This document shows, piece after piece, positions 25,124-32,630 of a DNA stretch of 64,000 nt; the stretch's first letter is position 1, and every line of letters begins with the position of its first letter. The translations under genes and the position numbers were made by a program. Source of the stretch: Bradyrhizobium sp. Gha (GTDB taxonomy: Bacteria; Pseudomonadota; Alphaproteobacteria; Rhizobiales; Xanthobacteraceae); the NCBI RefSeq assembly GCF_900113735.1, contig NZ_FOQM01000016.1:62001-126000 (forward strand), given 5' to 3'. The notes under the pieces are model-generated. The model saw only the letters and a list, made by a program, of their open reading frames with translations, was not told the DNA's origin and did not search any database.

Positions 25124-25927
25124 ATGCCTCTCTGGACCTGCGAAACCTGCGGCGCGCAATTCCCGAACAGCGGAAAGCCGGCCGCATCCTGTCCGATCTG
25201 CGAAGACGAACGGCAGTATGTGAATTGGAAAGGGCAGACCTTTCTGACCCGTGAGACGCTCGCCGAGCGCCACCGCCTCGTCTGGCGCGACGATCTCGGC
25301 CTCACCGGCATCGCGCTCGATCCGAGTTTTGCGATTGGCCAGCGCGCGTTGCTGATTCCCAATGGCAGGGGATGCGTGATGTGGGACTGTATTCCGCTGG
25401 CAACCTCGGAGGCGATCGCACACGTCAAATCGCTCGGCGGACTGACAGCGATCGCCATCTCGCACCCTCATTACTATGGCGCGCTCGCCGACTGGAGCGA
25501 GGCCTTTGGCGGCGTGCCGGTCTATCTTCATGCTGATGACCGTCAATGGGTGACGCGTCCGCATCCTTCGATCGTGCACTGGGCCGGCGATCAACGTCGC
25601 ATCTCTGAAGATATTCTGCTGCTGCGCACCGGCGGGCATTTTGCAGGCGCCACCATGTTGCACCATGCGCGCGGTGCCGAGGGCAAAGGCGCGCTGCTCA
25701 CTGGCGATATTGCGCAGGTGGCGATGGATCGCCGCTTCCTCAGCTTCATGTATTCCTATCCGAATTATATCCCGCTCAACGCCGCCGCGGTGCGGCGGAT
25801 CGCGACGGCTGTAGAGCCGCTCGCCTTCGACCGCATCTATGGCGCCTGGTGGGGCCGCAACATCGCCGCAGGCGCCAAAGCTGTCTTCGCGGCGTCGGTG
25901 GAGCGATACATCGCCGCCATCGCCTGA
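25124..25927 (+). CDS. Metallo-beta-lactamase-fold protein with N-terminal zinc ribbon
   Basis: 267 residues from ATG 25124. The start MPLWTCETCGAQFPNSGKPAASCPIC has two CxxC knuckles of a rubredoxin-like zinc ribbon, followed by an MBL-type domain: AISHPHYYGALADWSEAF (a modified HxHxxH-like motif with SHPHYYG), LRTGGHFAGATMLHH, and LLTGDIAQV. The usual HxHxDH motif is altered, so catalysis is uncertain. It may be a hydrolase or a redox or RNA-related relative. It precedes the MetX-like gene, from which it is separated by a palindrome. Confidence 0.75.
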   Translation: MPLWTCETCGAQFPNSGKPAASCPICEDERQYVNWKGQTFLTRETLAERHRLVWRDDLGLTGIALDPSFAIGQRALLIPNGRGCVMWDCIPLATSEAIAHVKSLGGLTAIAISHPHYYGALADWSEAFGGVPVYLHADDRQWVTRPHPSIVHWAGDQRRISEDILLLRTGGHFAGATMLHHARGAEGKGALLTGDIAQVAMDRRFLSFMYSYPNYIPLNAAAVRRIATAVEPLAFDRIYGAWWGRNIAAGAKAVFAASVERYIAAIA

Positions 25928-25973
25928 GCCGGGCAAAGGCGGGACTCCCCATTGCCTTTTCCAAATAAATGGA

Positions 25974-25992
25974 CTAATAGTACAGTTATTAG
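25974..25992. promoter_or_regulatory. Palindromic operator upstream of MetX-like gene
   Basis: Perfect 6-bp arms CTAATA and TATTAG with a 7-bp spacer in an A/T-rich stretch 96 bp upstream of the MetX-like start. It resembles a GntR- or TetR-type site; no regulator gene is adjacent. Confidence 0.45.
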
Positions 25993-26087
25993 GCGCGACG
26001 CAACGATGCGTTTGCTGGTCCGGCATGATCGATGCATCGTCGTCGCGGCGGGGCGCACTCCGCGCCGCGTGAGCGGGAGTTGGGCAA

Positions 26088-27107
26088 GTGACCGGGCATC
26101 GCGGCTACGAGATCTTTGAGGCCGGCGACGTTGTGCTTCAGTCGGGCGCGGTGTTCCCCGCCATGAAGCTCGCCTACAAGACTTACGGCACGCTGAATCA
26201 GGCAAAGGACAATGTCATCCTTTATCCGACCTCATTCAGCGCGCAACATTTTGATACCGAATGGTTGATCGGGCCCGATGGCGTGCTCGACCCTCTCAGC
26301 TATTTCGTCATCATCCCGAACCTGTTCGGCAACGGACTGTCGTCCTCGCCCTCGAACTGCGGCGCCAGGCCGTTTCCGCAGCTCACCTATCACGACGCAA
26401 TTGCGGCCCAGCATCGGCTGTTGACCGAGCACTTCGGCATTACAAAGCTGGCGCTGGTCTATGGTTGGTCGATGGGCGGCATGCAGACCTATCACTGGGC
26501 GGCGCTACATCCGGATATGGTTGAGCGCGCCGCGGTGGTCTGCGGCAGTGCGCGTTGCTCGCCCTACAACCATGTTTTTCTCGAAAGCGTGAAGGCTGCG
26601 CTATCGGGCGATCCCGGCTTCCGCGACGGCCGCTTTGTCGAGAAGCCGACAGCCGGCTATCGCGCGATGGGCCGCGTCTATGCCGGCTGGGCCATGTCTC
26701 ACGGCTTTTACCGTGACGAACTGTGGCGCGAGGCGGGATTTACGTCGCTTGAGGATTATCTCGTCCGACATTGGGATTCGACCTTTGCCCGGCGCGACGG
26801 CAACGATCTGCTGGCGCAAGCCGGCATCTGGCAGCGCGGCGACATCAGCGCTTGTGCAGCCTTCGGCGGCGATCTCAATCGCGCGCTGGCGGCGATCAAG
26901 GCTCACATGCTGCTGATGCCGGGCGCGACCGATCGCTATTTCGACGTCCGCGACAACGAGGACGAACTCGGCATGCTGATCAATGCGAAATCGGCCGTGC
27001 TGCATCCGATTCCGTCGCTGCACGGCCATCGCGCCGGCAACCCCGTCAACAATCCGCGCGACCGGGCCTTCCTCAAGGCCGAGATCGCAGAGCTTCTCAA
27101 CAAGTAG
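26088..27107 (+). CDS. MetX-like alpha/beta hydrolase or acyltransferase
   Basis: 339 residues from a GTG at 26088. The fold follows the homoserine acyltransferase group: FPAMKLAYKTYGTLN at the N terminus, NLFGNGLSSSPSN near residue 78, the nucleophile elbow GWSMGG (S128) and a C-terminal HGHRAG with the likely catalytic His. True MetX enzymes show conserved substrate residues that I cannot confirm here, and there is no methionine-pathway context, so a hydrolase role is equally likely. It is followed after 15 bp by a desaturase gene. Confidence 0.75.
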   Translation: MTGHRGYEIFEAGDVVLQSGAVFPAMKLAYKTYGTLNQAKDNVILYPTSFSAQHFDTEWLIGPDGVLDPLSYFVIIPNLFGNGLSSSPSNCGARPFPQLTYHDAIAAQHRLLTEHFGITKLALVYGWSMGGMQTYHWAALHPDMVERAAVVCGSARCSPYNHVFLESVKAALSGDPGFRDGRFVEKPTAGYRAMGRVYAGWAMSHGFYRDELWREAGFTSLEDYLVRHWDSTFARRDGNDLLAQAGIWQRGDISACAAFGGDLNRALAAIKAHMLLMPGATDRYFDVRDNEDELGMLINAKSAVLHPIPSLHGHRAGNPVNNPRDRAFLKAEIAELLNK

Positions 27108-27122
27108 TGCAGGTCCCTGCTC

Positions 27123-28076
27123 ATGACTGACGCGACCATTTCAGAACCCGGCGACCGCCTGAAGCCGTTGTCCCCCGCGATGCTGCGCGAATTGTCGGTT
27201 CGCTCCGATCTCCAGGGTACCCTGCGCAGCCTCTGCCACTACGCCGTGGTCGTGCTGGTCGGATCGTCGATCTGGAAGGTGAGCTCAAGCTTCGGGATCC
27301 TTTGGGCCTCACCGCTGATGGTGATACAGGGCTATTTCATCGCCTTTCTGTTCATGGCGCTGCACGAGACTGCGCACAAGACCGCGTTCAGGAGCCGCGG
27401 CCTCAACCTCGCGGTAGGCTATCTCTCGGCCTTCATCATCGGGCAACCTTACGAATATTACTGCCTGTTCCACTGGGACCATCATCGCTACACCCAGAAT
27501 CCGGAGAGGGACCCCGAGTTGATCGTCGGCGTGAAGCCCAAATCCGACACCCAGATCGCGCTTGCCTATAGCGGCCTGCTCCAGGTTGCGGGCCGCCTCC
27601 GGCTGATGCTCGGCCATGCCGTCACCGGCAAGGTCACGGTGCCCTGGATTCCCGAGAACAAGCGCGCCATTATCGTCACAGAGGCGCGCGTCTATGCCGC
27701 CCTCTATGCTCTGCTGCTCACGCTGTCACTGTGGTTTTCTTCCGCGCTGCTGCTCGAGGTCTGGATCGTCCCGCTCCTCATCGGGCAATTCTTCTTAAGG
27801 CCCTATCTCCTGGCCGAGCACACCGGCTGTGAGCGCACTCGCAACGCCTTCCAGAATACCCGCACCACCTATACCGGCGTGGTCGTCAAGTGGATTGCGT
27901 GGAACATGCCCTACCATGTCGAGCATCACGCGTACCCTTCAATTCCGTTTCATGCGCTGCCAAAGCTGAACAGCATCGTCGACGGCGAGATCGTCTATCG
28001 CGGCCGCGGCTACATCAGAACGACGCGCGAGACCTGGGCGTGGTTTCGTCGGAATCGACAGAGCGCCCAGGACTGA
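27123..28076 (+). CDS. Fatty acid desaturase-family membrane protein
   Basis: 317 residues with four likely membrane segments and the three histidine boxes of a di-iron desaturase: HETAH (residues 81-85), HWDHH (117-121) and HVEHH (near residue 263). The family includes acyl-lipid desaturases, alkane/xylene hydroxylases and beta-carotene ketolase-like enzymes. It lies 15 bp downstream of the MetX-like gene, so the two may act on the same lipid-like molecule. The substrate is unassigned. Confidence 0.85.
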   Translation: MTDATISEPGDRLKPLSPAMLRELSVRSDLQGTLRSLCHYAVVVLVGSSIWKVSSSFGILWASPLMVIQGYFIAFLFMALHETAHKTAFRSRGLNLAVGYLSAFIIGQPYEYYCLFHWDHHRYTQNPERDPELIVGVKPKSDTQIALAYSGLLQVAGRLRLMLGHAVTGKVTVPWIPENKRAIIVTEARVYAALYALLLTLSLWFSSALLLEVWIVPLLIGQFFLRPYLLAEHTGCERTRNAFQNTRTTYTGVVVKWIAWNMPYHVEHHAYPSIPFHALPKLNSIVDGEIVYRGRGYIRTTRETWAWFRRNRQSAQD

Positions 28077-28122
28077 CGCAAAACTCCGGCCGCGGCGCGA
28101 CCGGAGCTTCGAAGGCGTGACA

Positions 28123-28362
28123 TCAGAAAACGGTGTACCCGCAGACATTCACGACGCGCACGCGTGCGCCGTGGCGGGTCTGGATCACGCGCTCCTGGTA
28201 GCAATTGTTGAAGCCGGTGTTGACGTAGATGCCGCCATAGCCCCAGCCGGGACCCCAGTAGTGGTGGAAGCCGTGCGCCGACGCGGCGGTGGGCGCGAGA
28301 GCGGCAGCGCCGAGCGAGCCGGCGGCGATCAGACCGAGTGCAAGCTTACGAAACATCTTCAT
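28123..28362 (-). CDS. Small secreted protein
   Basis: 79 residues with a clear signal peptide (MKMFRKLALGLIAAGSLGAAALAP..ASA). The mature 48 residues are rich in Gly, His, Trp and Tyr (HGFHHYWGPGWGYGGIYV) and carry two cysteines (NNCYQ and NVCGY) that may form a disulfide. No family was recognised; similar small exported proteins are frequent in Bradyrhizobium. Metal binding through the HGFHH segment is only a guess. Confidence 0.75.
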   Translation of the reverse strand: MKMFRKLALGLIAAGSLGAAALAPTAASAHGFHHYWGPGWGYGGIYVNTGFNNCYQERVIQTRHGARVRVVNVCGYTVF

Positions 28363-28454
28363 TCTCCAGTGTGGCGCGAAGCCGTTGTTGTGTCCCTGCT
28401 TCTCGGTCGAGGCGAAGCGCGATTACGTTCACATGGAGGCGGGAGAATCGTGTT

Positions 28455-29474
28455 TCAGGATTGTTTCGCCGGCCGCGGCGAGATGCGCCGCGATCCGGCT
28501 TTGCGCGCCGTGCGATAGCGCGCGGCCATCGCCTGCGTCATCTCGGCCATCTTCTCGCGGAGATCGGCGGGCTCCAACACTTCAGCTTCGGCCCCGAGCC
28601 GTAGCAACTCAGACGCGGCATGCCATGACGTTTTCCCCGTCGGCACTCTTGCAATGCGCCAGCCGTCGGCATCGGTGGTCGCGTCGAGCTGCGTGCGCGC
28701 CCTGACGTAAGGCTGGGTCAGCGCATCGAGCAATTTCACGCCGAACGGCGACAGCCGCACGATCGCGACATTGGGATGCATCTCGGCTTCGAGCCGCAGC
28801 GTCGCGTCCTGCCAATAGGCGGCGAGATCGAAATCGGCGGGACGGTCGAAGCGCTCATCGAGCGCGGTGCAGTCGAGCACGCGCGCGATGCGATAGGTGC
28901 GCACGCTGCCGTCGACTTGACCCGCGAGATACCAGCTGCCGCCCTTCAGCACCAGACCGAGCGGGGCAACGCGGCGCTGCTTCTCGGCACGCCAGCTCTG
29001 GTAGCGGATCTTTATAAGAGTCCCGCGCAGTGCGGCGCCGGCGATGGTGCGCAGATGTTTTGGCTCTTCCGTCTCGCCGAACCAGCCAGGAGCATCGAGA
29101 TGGAAACGCTCTTGCATCCGGCCGGCATCTTCGCGCAAGTTCGCGGGCAGCGCCGCCATCAATTTGTTCTGCGCGGCGATCATCGCCGCATCCAGCCCCA
29201 GCGCCGCCGCCGGGCCGGGGATCCCGGCGAGGAATAGCGCGCCGACCTCGCTCTGCGACAAGCCGTTCAGGCGCACGCGATAGCCGTCGAGGAGGCGATA
29301 GCCGCCCTCAGCACCACGGTCGGCATAAACGGGGACGCCGGATGCGGCGAGCGCATCGATGTCACGATAGATCGTGCGCACTGAGACTTCGCAGGCATCC
29401 GCAAGCTCAGGCGCAGTGACCTGTCCCCTGGCCTGCAGAGTGGTGAGGATCGACAACATCCGGCTCGCGCGCAT
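28455..29474 (-). CDS. YafY-like transcriptional regulator with WYL domain
   Basis: 339 residues. The N-terminal HTH_11-type winged helix (RMLSILTTLQARGQVTAPELADACEVSVRTIYRDIDAL in outline) is followed by a WYL domain around residue 150 (LIKIRYQSWRAEKQRRVAPLGLVLKGGSWYLAGQ) and a C-terminal extension. It is divergent from a GST gene with a 25-bp palindrome between, so it probably controls both. The effector is unknown. Confidence 0.9.
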   Translation of the reverse strand: MRASRMLSILTTLQARGQVTAPELADACEVSVRTIYRDIDALAASGVPVYADRGAEGGYRLLDGYRVRLNGLSQSEVGALFLAGIPGPAAALGLDAAMIAAQNKLMAALPANLREDAGRMQERFHLDAPGWFGETEEPKHLRTIAGAALRGTLIKIRYQSWRAEKQRRVAPLGLVLKGGSWYLAGQVDGSVRTYRIARVLDCTALDERFDRPADFDLAAYWQDATLRLEAEMHPNVAIVRLSPFGVKLLDALTQPYVRARTQLDATTDADGWRIARVPTGKTSWHAASELLRLGAEAEVLEPADLREKMAEMTQAMAARYRTARKAGSRRISPRPAKQS

Positions 29475-29487
29475 GACCTCTTAAACC

Positions 29488-29512
29488 ATACCTGACACAG
29501 GATGTCGGGTAT
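29488..29512. promoter_or_regulatory. Palindromic operator between WYL regulator and GST genes
   Basis: Arms ATACCTGACA and TGTCGGGTAT (9 of 10 pairs complementary) with spacer CAGGA. It sits 13 bp upstream of the regulator ATG and 48 bp upstream of the GST start. Its GACA-N5-TGTC core recurs in part at 36549-36570 next to the second WYL regulator. Confidence 0.65.
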
Positions 29513-29560
29513 GCCCGGCTACAAGATGAGCCATCGCAGCCGGCCAGATGGAGCCTCGCC

Positions 29561-30205
29561 ATGACCAATCCAAACCGAATCACCTTGTATTACTCGCCCC
29601 AGAGCCGGGCCACCGCCACGCGGGTGCTGCTGGAGGAGCTTGGCGCGCCCTATGATCTCCATATCCTCAACATGAAGGCCGGCGAGCAGCGGCAGCCCGC
29701 CTATCTTGCCGTCAATCCGCTCGGCAAGGTGCCGGCCGTCAGGCACGGCGGGGCGCTCGTGACCGAGCAGGTCGCCATCTCCATCTATCTCGCCGACTTG
29801 TTTCCGGAGGCTGGGCTTACGCCCGCCTTGAACGATCCGCTCCGCGGTCCTTACTTGCGCTGGACCGCCTATTACGGCTCCTCGTTCGAGCCAGCGCTGA
29901 TCGACAAGTTCATGCAGCGCGAGCCCGCGCCGATCACGCAGTCACCCTACGCCGATTACGACACAATGCTGGGTGCGCTCGAGGCGCAGCTGTCGAAAGG
30001 GCCATATCTGCTCGGCGAGCGCATGACCGCCGCCGATGTGCTGTGGGGCGTCGCGTTCAACTGGACCATGATGTTCGGCATCGTGCCGAAGAAGGATGTG
30101 TTCGTCCGTTATTCGGAGCGCATCACCTCCCGGCCGGCGTTCCAGCGCATCAATGCAGCTGATGACGAGATGGCGGCACAGCATGCCAAGGCTCTGGGTG
30201 GGTGA
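29561..30205 (+). CDS. Glutathione S-transferase family protein
   Basis: 214 residues. The N-terminal thioredoxin-like domain is ITLYYSPQSRATATRVLLEEL, then NPLGKVPAVRHGGALVTEQVAISIYLAD with the cis-Pro and the Glu/Gln-Ser-type glutathione site; a helical C-terminal domain follows from about residue 90. The candidate active-site residue is Ser12 (YSPQSR). It is divergent from the WYL regulator. The usual role is conjugation or reduction of an electrophile; the substrate is unknown. Confidence 0.88.
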   Translation: MTNPNRITLYYSPQSRATATRVLLEELGAPYDLHILNMKAGEQRQPAYLAVNPLGKVPAVRHGGALVTEQVAISIYLADLFPEAGLTPALNDPLRGPYLRWTAYYGSSFEPALIDKFMQREPAPITQSPYADYDTMLGALEAQLSKGPYLLGERMTAADVLWGVAFNWTMMFGIVPKKDVFVRYSERITSRPAFQRINAADDEMAAQHAKALGG

Positions 30206-30222
30206 AGGCTCTCGGTGCGTGA

Positions 30223-31007
30223 TCAGAACCTCGGCAGCCGCTTCTCCGCGAAGGCCCTGATGCCTTCCTTGATCTCGTCGCCGCGCATGCTGTCGCGGTG
30301 GCGCTGGTCAGCGGCTTGCTCATCGAGCGCGCCGCGGGCGAATTCGTTGATGGCACGCTTCATGCCGCGCATCGCGTTCGGAGCATTGCCGGCGAGGATG
30401 TTGGCGAGCTTGTCGACCTCCTCGTCGAGGGTTTCCACCGGCACCATGGCCGTGAGATAGCCGATCCGCAGCATCTCCGGAGCGGTGATCTTCTGCGCTG
30501 TCAGGAACAGCTTTTTGGCGTTATCCACTCCCAGCCGGGTCACGTAGCGTTTGATGCCGCCCTGTAGTAATGCAAGCCGAGCCGGGCCGCCGGCATGAAC
30601 ATCTCGGCGGTGTCGACGCCGATGCGGAAATCGCAGGCGAGCGCGAGATCGGTCGAGCCGCCATAGACGCCGCCATTCAGCCGGCAGATCGTCGGCACGC
30701 CGAGATCCTCCAGGCGGTTGACGACGACCTCGAAGGCCGAGCCGGCGCTCTGCTGCTCGTTGGGGCTCACCGCCCGCTCGGCGACAGAATTCAGATCATA
30801 GCCTGCGGAGAACGCTCGTCCCGTGCCGGTCAGCACCAGAACCCGGATATCAGGATCGCTCTCCACCCGGTCGAACAGCTTGACCAGCTCACCCAGATCC
30901 TCCGCCTGGAGCCGGTTGAGATGCTTTGGCCGGTTCAGGCGGATGGTGGCGCGTGCACCGCTGAGTTCGAGCACGGGGGGACTTGCCGCGTCGGCTATAT
31001 CCGACAT
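30223..31007 (-). pseudogene. Enoyl-CoA hydratase/isomerase, single frameshift
   Basis: The first part (31007 to about 30564) reads as a crotonase N terminus (ARATIRLNRPKHLNRL, LTGTGRAFSAGYDL, GVYGGSTDLALACDFRI). At YY the frame is lost, and the rest (from about 30563 to 30223) continues in another frame as GGIKRYVTRLGVDNAKKLFLTAQK. One missing base between 30563 and 30564 would restore YYQGGIKRY. The whole gene would be about 260 residues, normal for the family. It is either a genuine pseudogene or a sequencing error. An alternative start at 31019 adds four residues. Confidence 0.8.
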
Positions 31008-31019
31008 TCTTGCCTCCAT

Positions 31020-32129
31020 TTACGTGTTTTCGAGCGCGCGGCGCTTGGCTTCGGCGTCGATGGTCTCGGCGAGATCAGGGTGCCGTGCCATCAGCACGCG
31101 GAAGTCGACGAGGTCGAGCACCAAAAGCCGCGACACTTTCGTGGTCGAGACGTTGGCGCCGCGCACGTTGTTGCCGAGCAGCGCCATCTCGCCGAAGAAG
31201 GCGCCTTCGCCGAGCTGTACTTTCTTGCCCGGGAGATCGACCTCGACGGCGCCGGCCGCGATGAAATACATGCAGTCGCCCTGCGCACCCTTGCGGATGA
31301 TCATGGTGCGCGCCGGCAGCTCCATTGTGCGCAGCACGTGGGTGACGTCCGCGATGGCCGCTGGCCCCAGCGCTGCGAAGAATGGCACCTTGCTGACGGA
31401 TTCCCAGGTCTTGAGGAAATTGTCGCGCCGGGTTTCCGCTGCGAACCCGGTCGCCAGAATACCGGTCCACAGGCCGAACACGCCGAGGCCCGAGATCATG
31501 ACCAGGGCTGCCACCATGCGGCCGAGCGGCGTGACTGGCACGACGTCGCCATAGCCGGTCGTGGTCAGCGTGACGACCGCCCACCACAGGGCGGCCGGGA
31601 CGCTGCCGAACGTTTGCGGCTGCACGTCCCGCTCCAGGAAATATTCAGCGACGGAGGCGAGGAAAACCACCATCAGGAAGATGACCAGCACGCTGATCAA
31701 CGGCCCGGATTCGAGCACCAGCACGCGGCGGAGCTGGCGCAGGCCAGGAATGCCCGGCACCACTTTCAGCACCCAGAGCACGCTCAGCAGCCACGCGGTC
31801 TTGGGTTCGGCGCCGAGGATCAGCGCGACCGGCACGGCCAGCGCCCCCAGCGCGTCGACCAACCCCGCGGAGGAGGAGATGTAGAGCCCCAGCCGCTGCT
31901 GCCGCGCCATGTGGCGCAGCCGGACGAGCCATTCGAACACGAAATAGATCAGACAGGCCCACAGCAGGACATCCATCCAACGGTGCGCGGTGTCATAGGC
32001 CGGGTCGACCGTCAGCAGGGCCATGCTGAGCACGCCGACTGTGACGGCCACATAGGCCGCCTTGGTCATGTTGCGGCCGGCGGTCGCGGCCATGAATTGG
32101 GCCAGAGCGGAAAACATCGGCTTGGACAT
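31020..32129 (-). CDS. Cyclic-nucleotide-gated potassium channel, MloK1-like
   Basis: 369 residues: six membrane segments (first about 25-42), a weakly charged S4 region (LKVVPGIPGLRQLRRVL), and a pore with selectivity filter TTGYGD at residues 190-195. The C terminus is a cyclic-nucleotide-binding domain from about residue 250, with the phosphate cassette GAFFGEMALLGNNVRGANVS including the Arg expected to hold the phosphate. Sequence and layout follow MloK1 of Mesorhizobium loti closely, also after the pore (GLGVFGLWTGILATGF). It is probably a cAMP-modulated K+ channel. Confidence 0.9.
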   Translation of the reverse strand: MSKPMFSALAQFMAATAGRNMTKAAYVAVTVGVLSMALLTVDPAYDTAHRWMDVLLWACLIYFVFEWLVRLRHMARQQRLGLYISSSAGLVDALGALAVPVALILGAEPKTAWLLSVLWVLKVVPGIPGLRQLRRVLVLESGPLISVLVIFLMVVFLASVAEYFLERDVQPQTFGSVPAALWWAVVTLTTTGYGDVVPVTPLGRMVAALVMISGLGVFGLWTGILATGFAAETRRDNFLKTWESVSKVPFFAALGPAAIADVTHVLRTMELPARTMIIRKGAQGDCMYFIAAGAVEVDLPGKKVQLGEGAFFGEMALLGNNVRGANVSTTKVSRLLVLDLVDFRVLMARHPDLAETIDAEAKRRALENT

Positions 32130-32294
32130 ACGGGACGGCGGCTCGGTCTGGTTCCTGCGGTCCCGGGCTGGGACTTCGGCGCCAAGGTGCCCGCCCGCAC
32201 CGGGGCCGTCAACGACAGGCCGGGCAGCGGCGCCATCCGCTCAGGTCAGGGACGGTCAGGATGCTTTGGGGGCAGATGCCACCGCGAGTGGTCG

Positions 32295-32513
32295 TTATTT
32301 GAAATGCGGAGGCTCATCATAGCCGCGGCGGCTGCTCCAGAACAGCAGCATCATCAAGCCGACGCCGACGACCACGGAGAACCCTGCCCCCAGCGCCAGT
32401 GCCACATAGCCTTCGGTCGGGATCGGGTCGCCTGCAACCGACATGGCTGAATAGGCGAAGTACCCGACGGCAACCAGCATTCCCAGCAGGATGATGACAA
32501 GGAGCATACGCAT
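32295..32513 (-). CDS. Small two-helix membrane protein, EcfG-promoter gene
   Basis: 72 residues from ATG 32513, with two hydrophobic segments (LLVIILLGMLVAVGYFAY, and VALALGAGFSVVVGVGLMMLLFW) and a hydrophilic tail. No family was recognised. A GGAAC-N17-CGTT promoter ends 28 bp upstream of the ATG, so expression in the general stress response is likely. The frame is open upstream to 32543, but that would overlap the promoter. A possible alternative start is the Met two codons later. Confidence 0.7.
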   Translation of the reverse strand: MRMLLVIILLGMLVAVGYFAYSAMSVAGDPIPTEGYVALALGAGFSVVVGVGLMMLLFWSSRRGYDEPPHFK

Positions 32514-32541
32514 CGTGCGTTCTCGGGTTGTGCCAGTAACC

Positions 32542-32567
32542 AACGGTTGCGCCGCCGAAACGGTTCC
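32542..32567 (-). promoter_or_regulatory. EcfG (general stress) promoter
   Basis: On the minus strand, GGAAC (32567-32563), 17 bp, CGTT (32545-32542). This is an exact match to the alphaproteobacterial EcfG consensus GGAAC-N16/17-CGTT. It directly precedes the small membrane protein gene. Confidence 0.65.
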
Positions 32568-32630
32568 GGGGCGGGAAGCGATTCGCTTGAAATGCGAGAG
32601 CCCCCGCGGCGCGAAGCACGAATCGATAGG

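Noticed and set aside
26088..27107. Homoserine O-acetyltransferase (metX) and a SAM riboswitch upstream
   Set aside because: The fold matches the MetX group, but nothing in the neighbourhood relates to methionine, the diagnostic substrate residues could not be confirmed, and no riboswitch-like structure was seen.
30570..32450. 626-codon open frame on the plus strand
   Set aside because: It is antisense to the crotonase pseudogene, the K+ channel and the small membrane gene; the composition (many Asp, His, Arg, Gln) is typical of a shadow frame in high-GC DNA.
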